A stretch of DNA of 50,698 nt from a virus, in IMG/VR virus record IMGVR_UViG_3300008113_005242, positions 1 through 50,698 of that record; one strand, written 5' to 3'. Of the stretch, positions 1-12,100 are shown piece by piece; within the stretch, counting starts at the first letter, position 1, and every line of letters starts with the position of its first letter. The notes below the pieces were generated by a model. It did no database searches. It saw only the letters and a list, made by a program, of their open reading frames with translations, and was not told the DNA's origin. The translations under genes and the position numbers were made by a program.

Positions 1-102
1 ATTATCAGCGAAATAACAGCATCGAGAATACGAGCCAACGGCACAGTGACAACAACACTGAATAATAATACTGGTATACAGAGTTCAAATTATGGCATTT
101 AA
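1..102 (+). CDS. C-terminal end of an unidentified protein (5' partial)
   Basis: Frame 1 is open from the window edge to a TAA at 100-102 and encodes about 33 residues, rich in Thr, Asn and Ser (for example GTVTTTLNNNTG). It overlaps the start of the giant gene by 11 bases, the kind of short overlap seen throughout this window, which supports it being a real gene end. The low-complexity polar composition fits the tail end of a phage structural protein, but no family can be assigned from so little sequence. Confidence 0.5.
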   Translation: MISEITASRIRANGTVTTTLNNNTGIQSSNYGI

Positions 103-3100
103 TAACGATCAAATTGACCCAATTTTACCGATTGCAAATGACGGTGAAAAAACTTCACTGAGTTTTGTACCTAAATATTTTAGAACTAGTTCTAATCGAA
201 AATTTTTAAGTGCCACCATCGATCAGATGATGTCTGAGGGTGAAGTAGAAAAAATAAATGCCTTCATAGGTAGAAAAACTTTCGAGCCGTATCGCGTTTC
301 TGACAAATACCTACAAGGTGCTACAAAACAGCGAGAAGATTATCAATTTGAACCAGCAGTAATTATAAAAGATTCACTGGATAATGTTACATTCTTTAAA
401 GATTATCCAGACTATATTAATCAGTTAGCAAGTTTTAACAGCGGTGACACTGATCATAATAAAATTAACAGTCAAGAATTTTATTCTTGGGATCCGCATT
501 TTGACTGGGATAAATTTGTCAACTACCGAGATTACTATTGGTTGCCACTAGGCCCTGTTAGCGTTCCTATCTCTGGACAATCAGATAACATTACCAGCAC
601 ATATACTATTAAACTTGTTGACGATGGCGATAACCGTGCATATGTGTTTACCCCAGATGGACTAACAAGTAACCCTAATTTAAAATTATACAGAGGACAA
701 ACCTATAATTTTCAAGTGGACTGTCCAGATTTTGGAATTGCATTTAAAACTGTAAGAGAAACAGGCGACAGTAATTTTTATACACAAGGTGTTAGTACTG
801 GAAATCAATATATTGAAAGTGGCAGTATTGAGTTTACTGTGCCTACTGATGCACCTAATATCATTTACTATGTTAGTAAAACTGATGTAAACACTGGTGG
901 TATCTTTAAAATTTATGACGTAACTGATGCATCGAGTATTGATGTTGAAAAAGAAGTACTCGGCAAGCAATCATATCGATCATCGAATGAAGTAGAATTG
1001 TCCAACGGCATGAAAGTATTTTTTCAAGGAAGAGTAACACCAGAAAAATATTCTTCAGGAAACTGGTACGTTGAAGGTGTCGGCACTGCAATCAAGTTGG
1101 TCAAAGAATCAGATCTAGCAACACCGTCTACATATTCGACAAGTACTAGCATTGAATTTGACAACGAGCCTTTTGATAGCCAAGGATTTGAAGTATCGGG
1201 CAATCTTCCAAGCAGTAAAGATTATATTTTAATTAATAGATCTAGTAAAGATTTAAATCCGTGGAGTAGATTCAATCGATGGTTCCACAAAGATGTCATA
1301 GAAGCATCATCTCAAATCAACAATATACCAGCAATACTTGACCAGTCACAACGTGCCACTCGTCCTATTATTGAATTTGAAGCAGATTTAAAATTATGGA
1401 ATTTTGGTCGTCAATTTAAAACTAATGTGACACTGGTCGATTCTTTCACTAGAGATGTTTTCAGCACAATTGAAGGAAGTGTAGGCTACAACATTGACGG
1501 AGTTGATTTGTTGGAAGGCATGCGTGTATTGTTTACCGCAGATCCTGATGTACAGGTTAATGGTAGAATTTTTAAAGTTAAATTTATAACACATCTTGCT
1601 GTTAAAAGATTAACGTTGGTAGAAGAAGTTGACACCAATCCAATAGAAGGTGAAACAGTATTAGTGCTAGACGGTGTAATAAACAAAGGTAAAATGTTTT
1701 ACTATACCGGAAATATATGGAAAGAAGCACAGCAAAAAAATTCAGTGAATCAATCACCTTTATTTGATGTATTTGACGAAACTGGTATTAGTTACGGCGA
1801 CAATGTAGTTTATCCAGGTACTACTTTTGCGGGTACACGAATTTTTGGATACCGCCCTGGCAGTAATATTGACAGTGAATTAAATTTTGGAATTGCTTAT
1901 AAAAATATAGGCAATATCGGTGACATATTATTTGACTTTAATTTACAAAAAGATTCTTTTATCTATAAGAACATTGCAGACATTGTAACAATTACTCTTG
2001 ATAAAGGTTATTTGAAAAAGTCAGTAGATTTGACAAATGTTTCATTTGTCAACGGATGGGTCAAGGCAATCGCTGACAGTCGACAATATGTTGTTCAACA
2101 GTTTGATGGCTCAGACAGAATAAACTATTTCCCTATAGATGTCTATGATCAAAGCGGACTGCTGACTGATCTAGAAACACGAGTTTATATCAACGGTAAA
2201 ATTATCAGTGACCCACTAGATTATGTTATTGAAATTATAAACGATGTTGCGTTTGTCAATTTACGCAAAGATTTATTGCCTACAGAAAGTGTCGTAGTTA
2301 AGAGCACAAGTTCTGCTAAAAAAAATAACAATGGATATTATGAAATTCCCAGCAATTTAGAAAGTAATCCTAGCAATTTAGTTATTGGTGATTGCACACT
2401 GGGAGAAGTAATTAATCATTTAAAAACCATAGGCAATTCTAGACTAGATTTCAACGGTGATATTCCTGGTACAGGAAATTTACGAGACCTATCTAACTTA
2501 TCAGCATATGGTACAAAGATAATTCAGCACAGCGGTCCTTTGACACCGGTTATCTATCATTTTACAAACAAAGATCATAACATAGTAAATGCTCTACGAT
2601 ATTCAAAAGATGAATACAGCAAGTTTAAGCGAAATTTCTTGCGTGTGGCCAGCACACTTGGATTTGATGGCATTACCAGAGTACATTTGGATTTAGTGTT
2701 AAAAGAATTAGTCAAAGACAAGACTAAAACCATGCCGTTTTTCTTCACAGATATGGCGCCGTTTGGTGGAAGTGTGATATTTGATCAAGAAGTCATAGAC
2801 AATTCTATAACAGAATATCCATTGATTTTTGACTTTGACTTGAACACGTTGTCTGACAAAGCAGTTATAGTATATCTAAATGAAGAACAACTATTACATG
2901 GCCGTGACTATGAGTTCTTTAATACAAACTTTATTCGTATTTTAAAACCAATCGTTGCTGAAGATGACCTTAAAGTGGTCCAGTATGAAAACACCAATGG
3001 TTGTTATATTCCTGCAACACCAACAAAATTAGGACTATACCCGTTATATGAACCTAAACTGTATCTCGATGATACACTAGTAACACCACAGAATGTTATT

Positions 3101-6100
3101 CAAGGACACGACGGTAGTATTCTTTTAGCCTACAACGATTATCGAGATGATTTAATTTTAGAATTAGAAAAAAGAATCTACAATAACGTCAAAATAAAAT
3201 ACAATACAGAACTGTTTGACATTTCTAATTTTGTCAGCGGATACTATAGAAAGAATGATTTAACTAAAAAACAGTTAGATGATACTATTCGTCAAGACTT
3301 CTTAAAATGGAGTAGATTCATTTCTGAAGATTATACCAAGCATACATTTTTTGACTCCAATAATAGTTTTACATATAACTATAAAAACTTTTCTGGCAAC
3401 GATGGATCAGAAATTCCAGGACATTGGAGAGGCGTTTACAAATACATGTATGACACTGATCGTCCACATTCTCATCCTTGGGAAATATTAGGATATAGTC
3501 AGCAGCCAGAATGGTGGACAGATGTCTACGGTCCTGCACCATATACACGTGATAATCTTGTGCTATGGAATGATATAGCCGAAGGCATCATTAGAGAACC
3601 AAATAAACTAGTAACACGAAATGCTAAATTTGCAAGACCGTCGATTGTAAATCATATTCCAGTGGATGAAGAAGGTACTTTATTATCTCCATTAGAGTCT
3701 GTTGCTGTTAAAGATTATGTTTTTTATCTTGCCGAAGGTGCATTTAGTTTTGGCGATTCTGCACCAATAGAAAATGCATGGAGACGTAGCAGTGATTATC
3801 CTTTTAGTTTAATTACAGGTATCACAATACTTCGTCCTGCAAAATCATTTGCAACAATATATGACAGAGCCAGACAGATTAGAGACTTCACAGGACAACT
3901 AGTCTATAAAACCAGCAATGGTCTAACCCGATTCACTCAAAGAAATTTAGAATTTCCTAATTCTGTATCTGCTACTTCTAGGATCTTTACCAGCGGCCTA
4001 GTTAATTTTATCAGTGAATATTCGACATCTAAGAGTCAAGATAATTTTGAAACCTATAAAGAAAATTTAACCAATCTTCAAGTTAAATTGTCTACAAAGA
4101 TAGGTGGGTTTATCACTAAAGAAAAGTTTAAATTGGTATTAGATAGTCGTAGTCCGCTGAATCAAAAAAATATTTTTGTTCCTTTTGAAAACTATAATAT
4201 TATTTTAAACACAAGCACACCAGTATCAACTATTAATTATAGTGGTGTGATTATTGAAAAACAACCTAAAAACTTTATTGTTAAGGGGTACAATCTAGCA
4301 CTACCAGAATTTAAATATTTCAAACATATTGAAATAGTAAGTGATCCAGTATCTATCATAGGCGGAATCAGTGAAAGTTTTGTGGAATGGGACAGAGAAA
4401 AGTTTTATAATAAAACTGAAATTGTTCGATATGACAATAACTATTATAGAGTAACAGCAAGCCATACCAGCACTAATACTTTCGAAATAAAATATTTTGT
4501 TAAGTTGCCTAGCCTGCCAATTACAGGTGGCCGAGAAATAATTTCAAGAAGTACATTTGAAACTACAGAATCCACACTGCACTATGGCTCAGAACTTAAA
4601 ACAGTGCAGAACGTAGTTGATTTCCTTGCAGGATACGGCAAATGGTTAACTGCACAAGGATTTAATTTTGATTTTTTCAACACCGAACTTTCAACAGTAA
4701 CTGATTGGAATACTGCAATCAAAGAGTTTGCATTCTGGACCACTCAGAACTGGAGTGCAGGCTCAGTTATCAGTTTAAGCCCAGGCGCAGACGAAATTAA
4801 ATTTACTGCCGATTCAGCAATAGTTGACAACATCAATGACAGTTTTTATGAATACAGCGTTTACAAGCAAGACGGTATTATTCTTGATCCATCTTTTATA
4901 AACACTGTACGTAAAGATAATAACTTTACAATACGACCAAGAAATACTGCTGACGGAATTTACCACGTCACTTTAAACTTAGTTCAAAAAGAACACGTTG
5001 TTTTATTAGACGACGTCACAGTGTTCAACGATGTAATATATGATCAAGTACAAGGGTACCGTCAAGAGCGTATTAAAGTAATTGGTTACAGAACCGGCGG
5101 CTGGCTAGGTAGTTTTAGCATTCCAGGATTTATCTACGACAATGCAGTTGTCACCGAGTGGACACAATGGAAAGACTATGCGCTAAGTGACACTGTCAAG
5201 TATAAAGAATTTTATTATAGTGCTAGACAAAATGTAGCAGGCTCTGAAGAATTTGATCCGACAAACTGGAATAGACTGTTATCCAAGCCCGAGAGTAAAC
5301 TAATCCCTAACTGGGATTATAAAGCAAATCAATTTTTTGATTTTTATGATCTTGACACTGATAGTTTTGACGTTGACCAACAAACTATTGCAAAACACTT
5401 AATCGGATACCAACGTAGAGATTATTTAGAAAACATTATCAACGATGATGTTGCACAATACAAATTTTATCAAGGAATGATCCGCGATAAAGGAACTCAA
5501 AACGTACTAAACAAATTATTTGATCCACTGAGTTCAGCAGATAAAGATAGTTTAGAATTTTATGAAGAGTGGGCAATTCGTCTTGGCACATACGGAGCAA
5601 TATCTGCATTTGAGGAAGTAGAATACAAAATTGACGAATCAAAAATGTTGATTAACCCTCAGCCTTTTGAATTAGTAGATAGTGTTGATAATTCGTTCAA
5701 TGACTTTGTCTATAGAATTACACCTAATCAAGTATATGTACCTAGTGAAAATTATAATCATGCACCATTCCCAAGTCATATTCCAACAGAATACTTTGTT
5801 GATACTCCGGGATACGTTCGCAGAGAAGATGTAGATTTTGTCTTTAATAGCAAAGATGAAATCTCTGCGTTGGAATTTTCGCAGTTATCAGAAGGTACAC
5901 GTCTATGGATCGGCAATGACAAAAATACTTGGGGAGTTTATAGATTCACAGCCGTTTCTGCACGAGTATCTACTGTTGTTCTTTCAGACGAAACAATTCG
6001 TATTACATTTTCTAGCAACAAAGACACTGACCTATTAGTTGATGACTATATTGGAATTGATGCAACATCGCCAATAGACGGCCTTTATAAAATTACCAAT

Positions 6101-9100
6101 GCTGGATATAATTTTATTGAAATAAATGCCGGCGACATTACAGAAGACGATTTGTTGTTGGCCACAGTAGAGAACGCATTCATAATCTATAAATTTAGTT
6201 CTTTAAGACTTAAAGAGCGTTTAGTCAACGGGCAAACACTGCCAGCATCCATTGACAGATTAGACGAAATTGAACTTCCTGTAAAAGAAAACGGCGATCT
6301 AGTATGGATTGATGGAGTAGATAACAACTGGAGTGTATGGTTGTATGAAAACAATTATGCTATAAAACCAGTAACTGACGAAACAGATAATTTTGCAAGT
6401 ACTGTTGCCGTTGATAAAAATGAAACTGTAATGGCTGTCAGGGCCGGCACGGAAACTGATGATCAAGTATTATACTTTACTAGACCCGCTTCCACATTTA
6501 ATTGGGCGTTTGCAGAATCTATTAATGCAGGTGCTACATCTCTATTGAATACAAATGGTTCTTTTGGTCAAGCATTAGCATTGTCATCAGATGGTGTCTT
6601 ATTAGCAGTAGGAGTTCCTGCATCGAATACTAATCGCGGACACGTTTCATTGTTTACAAAAAATTCTGCAAATATTTTTCAATTCACGAAGAATCTTTTA
6701 CCAGGCACACGTCGAGTAGATGAATTGTTTGGTGCAGAATTAGCGTTTACTAACAATAATTTAGTAGTAGTTTCTAAAGGAACTGCTGGTGCGGTATCTC
6801 CTGCAATTTTCCTTTATGATTTAGAAGGTAATGAATTGGATACAGTAACTAGTTTTAGTTCATTATTTGAAATTACAGATATTTCTGTAGGAAATAATTT
6901 GCTGGTCGTTTCATTTGCAAATGAAACAGTTAACGTCTACGATGTATCCAGCAATGAATTAGACTTAATCGATACTGTTACGTTTGGAGATTTAGTTCCT
7001 AATACAAATATTAGTATTTCCACAGGCTCTAATTTTGCAGAATCAGTGGCAATTACCCAAGACGGCAAATACCTTGCAGTCGGAGCCCCGGATTATACAG
7101 GTCTAAATTCACAGCAAGGGTGTGTTGTACTGTTTGAATTAATCAACGAACAGTATGTTGCACAATACATTATCGAAGGTCCGGGCGACATTTCGGCAGG
7201 AAGATTCGGATCAAAGGTTAAATTTAATCTACAAGGTGATCAACTAGTTGTATATGCTTCGGGAATTAAACACGATACAAGTACAACATTTGATAATACT
7301 ACCACAGTCTTCGATAAACGAAAAACTCGATTTGTAGATTTGGAACCAGGCTATGGCTCTGTTTCTATGTTTGACAAATACGATACAAGATTTGTGTTTG
7401 CTGAAACTTTAGAACTCGACAATGCTCTCGGCATACGCTATGGAAATTCTTTAAATTTCCGCAAGTCAGTGTACATAGGGGATCCTGCAAAGTCTCGTGG
7501 GGCAGTATACGAATTCACAAGCCCAACTAAGAGTTGGAGAAAATATCAAACTCCTAGCCCGGCTGTGGATGTTAATAAAATTAAATCCATCTTCTTATAT
7601 GACACCGACACTAGCAAGATTTTACAATATCTAGATTTTGTTGATCCTTTACAGGGAAAAATACTAGGACTAGCAGAACAAGAATTAAGTTATAAAACTT
7701 ATTATGATCCTGCAACATATATCATCGGTACAGAAAATATAAATGTAGATCAACTTACTGGATGGAACGGAAAACAAGTTGGAAAGTTATGGTGGGATCT
7801 TGCCGGTTCTAAATTCATTAATACCTATCAAGGCAGTGTAGTCTTTAAATCCAATAACTGGAATAATAGATTCAACGACACTGATGTTGTAGTATGGGAG
7901 TGGGTCAGTTCAATTTATACACCTAGTGTATGGGATAGTCTTGCAGACACAGAAGAAGGTCTAGCACTGGGCATCAGCGGCACAAGTAAATATGGCGACC
8001 TTGCATATTCTGTGACACAGCAATTCGATGCTATATCTGAATCTATCTCAACAACATATTATTTCTGGGTAAAAAATAAAAAAACTGTTCCTCCTGTTGA
8101 AGGAAGAAACTTCTCAGCACAGGATGTTGCCGCATATATTGCTGATCCTAAGAGTAAAGGCATCAAGTACATTACATTACACGGACCACGACAGTTCAGT
8201 CTAGTCAATTGCAAAGACTTGATCACAGATAAAAAAGTTGCAATTAACTTTAGATACTGGACCATAGACAACACAGAATTGAATATACATAGTCATTATC
8301 AATTACTAGCCGAAGGCGACGAAACAAAACAATTAAACAAATACATTGAAAAGAAATGGTTAGAAAGTTTAATTGGGTTCGACGAGTTAGGTAATGAAGT
8401 ACCAGATCCTAAATTACCGTTAAAACTTAAATACGGAATTTTAAACAAGCCTAGACAAAGCATGTTTGTTAATCGTATTGAAGCATTAAAACAATTCTTT
8501 GAACGTGTAAACCGTACTCTTATCAAAACTAACATCGTCGACGATGTAGATCTGTCTAAATTATACGAAAAAGATCAAGAGCCATCTGTATATTCTTTAA
8601 AATATGATGCTGTAAAAGATCTATATTCTGAATTAAGATTTATCAACGTTGCTCCAAGCCGAACAGCCATACTTGATCCTGTAATTGAAAACGGTAGAAT
8701 AATTCGAGTTAACATTATAGATTCAGGTCGAAACTATAATGATTTAAGTTACGACAGCAGTCAAGGTCGTCCGAAAAAAGGACCATATGTAAACATATCC
8801 GGCATTGGTACTGGTGCAAAACTCAGCACAATTGTCAATGATAAAGGCGAAATTATTAAAGTTGCCGTTGAAAATACAGGCAGTGGATACCAAGAATCTA
8901 CAACATTGACTGTACGTCCATTCACAGCATTAGTAAGAACAGATGAAAACTCAGGCGGCAAATGGGCATTATATATCTGGGACGCAGATAACAAAATCTG
9001 GATTAAGAATCTAGTTCAGACCTACGATGTTGCCAAGTACTGGTCTTTGACAGATTGGTATGCAGATGGTTATAATCAGTTTACAAAAATTAGTATAGTT

Positions 9101-12100
9101 ATTGATTTTTCTTATCAGTTGGCAGGACTAACTGCTGACATCGGTGATATAATTAAAATTAAAAACGTAGGATCATCAGGCTGGTTATTACTAGAAAAAA
9201 ATACCGACAGTACAAATTTATTAGATATTAATTCAAGTTTCAAAGTTATAGGTAGACAAAACGGAACATTGCAATTTAATAAAAATATCTACGAATTTGC
9301 AAACAGCAATGTTGGATTCGATGGACCATTCTACGACATTGATGTATTCGATGACGAGCCTAAAGAAGAACTACGTATTATTGTTGATGTATTAAAGAAC
9401 AATATATTTGTTGATCAACTAACACAAGAGTACAATGCACTATTCTTTGCAAGTTTACGATACGTATTCTCAGAACAGATTTTTGTGGATTGGGCATTTA
9501 AAACTAGTTTTATTAAATCCAAACATAATCTTGGAGAATTAAAACAAAAAGTTACCTATCAAAACGATAATTTAGATAGTTATGAAGACTACATTAATGA
9601 AGTCAAACCTTATAGAACTAAAATTAGAGAGTTTGTCAGCGCCTACGATAAAACTGAGCAGTCTCGTACTCAAGTTTCAGACTTCGACTTACCGTCGATC
9701 TATAATCCAGATACTGGAAAGATAGAAGCAATTACTACACAGATTGATAACAATGTAATTATTGTTGATAACAATATAATTCTTACAGAACCTTATAGCG
9801 ACTGGTATTACAATCTAGGACACTCTATCAAATCTATAGAAGTACGTAATCCAGGTAGCGGATATAAAACTGCACCTCAAGTTATAATTAGTGGAATTAG
9901 TACTATTCAGGCAACTGCTACGGCTTATATAAGCCAAGGCAAACTTATTAAAATTGTAGTAGATGAGCCTGGACAGGGTTATTTAACAACACCAACAGTT
10001 GAACTTGATGGCGGCTTAGAGCCAGATGGCATACCTGCACAAATAAGTATTGAACTTGCAAGAGGACTTGTTAGATCTAACAAAGTTGGAATAAAATTTG
10101 ATAGAGTATCTCCAAGATATCAAATTTCATCGCTGGATGCTACACAACAATTTACAGGATCGGGATCGCAAACTCGATTTGATTTAAAATGGCCTGCGGA
10201 TATTCGTCCTAACACCTACGTTGTTTCTATCAATGGACTAGATATCTTAGACAGCGACTTTACAATAACAAATGTAAAAGACCTTACCTCAGATTATACT
10301 AGATATTTTTCTAGAATCACATTTGATACTGCTCCGTCGAATCAAAGTACTATTATAGTTTCCTATAAAAAGGACACCAGTTTATTAACAGCCGCTGATA
10401 GAATACAATTCTTCTATGATCCAGCAAGCGGACAACTAGGCAAAGATCTTGGTCAATTAATGCAAGGTGTTGACTATGGTGGTGTAGAAATATCAGGATT
10501 GAATTTTGACATTGGATCTGGTTGGGACGCACTACCGTGGTTCGTCGGTGGGTGGGACAGTTTTGACACTGAATTTAAAGATAGATTATTTGTTGGTACA
10601 AATAGAAACTTAGACATTGGATATATTCCTGACGACGGAGTAGAAATCAACGTCTACTTAAACAACGTAAAGATTGATGATTCTAACTACGATCAAGTTA
10701 CTCTAGCACAAGATATTGTTACACAAGAACAAACAACACTTGATGTTTTAGATAATGAACTACAAGACTTGGTACAAATTCGTGCTGATAAAAATGCACT
10801 AAGACAGGCTGCTGTTGACACAGTTGTACTAGAACAAAATGAGTTAGATTCTCTGACCGCTCAGTACAACCAAGCATTGTTAGATAATAACATAGTACTG
10901 GCCATGCAGATTCAAGCCCAGGTTGTTATTCAAGCGAACGTAGTTCTTGCGGCAAACAGTGCATTATCTACAGCAATTGTTCAGTACAATGTATCGGTGA
11001 CCGCAGTTAATAACAAACAAGCGCAAGTAGCCCAACAACAAACTATTCTAAACTCAGCACTATCTGCGCTGAACAGTTTGGATCCAATCACCAACACCAA
11101 TGCTGTGATGAATAGTTTGTACGGTGATGCCAGCACACAAGTTTTTGTATTACCTAACAATGTTCTACTAACATCGAGCGATAAAATTGTTTTACGTGAA
11201 AGCACCAGCGACGGCAGTGTTAAACCAGACAATCAAACATTTGACGTTGATATAACCGGTGGCGATCTTGCTTATACAAGTGCTCGCGGTATTAATCCAG
11301 AAGCAATTAATATCGACGGCGATGCATTTGTATCTTCTTGGTCTAGTCATGCACCAGAAGAAGTGGTGCCAGGGCAAATAGTTGACAGTGTTGACATTCA
11401 AGTGTACAACAAAGTCAGTGACGGTGCTCCAACTATTCTAAATAAATTTTACAAAGTTAAATCAACGTCAGACATTACCTTTGATATAGGTCAACGTCCA
11501 GGAACTGTGGATTCGTTAATAGTTAAAATAGATAATAATATTGCAAGACTATTAACTGATTACGTTGTAGATTATAAAGATCAGCAAATACGATTAATAA
11601 CTGCTCCTGTAGTTGGTACTGAAATTTCTATAACCAGTTTGAGTCAAAACGGCTCAGGCATTTTAGATTTAGATTTCTTTATTGCAGACGGAGTAACTAC
11701 AGATTATGTCACAGCCGCTAGATCGGATGAGGCATACACAGCCTTTGTTACCATAGATGGTGTTACTGAATCTGTAACAACTTTCAATGCTGACGAAACA
11801 TTTGATACACAGGGCAATATTGTAATTAGATTTTCAAATGCACCTGAGTCAGGATCAATTATTAATTATACATTGATCAGAGGTTTCGTCAATACAATTA
11901 GCAAAGTGCAAAAAGAAACAATCTTTCATGACGGTACAACTGCTACATACACATTAGAATATACTCCGGCTATAAGAAAGCCTTTAGAAAGCAATGTCAT
12001 TGTTATTGTTGATGGAAAGATCCTAAAGTCTATTGATAATTATTATTTTGATGTGGTAGGTACTTCTAGAACATACACTGTAAGTCCTGCAGACTATGCG

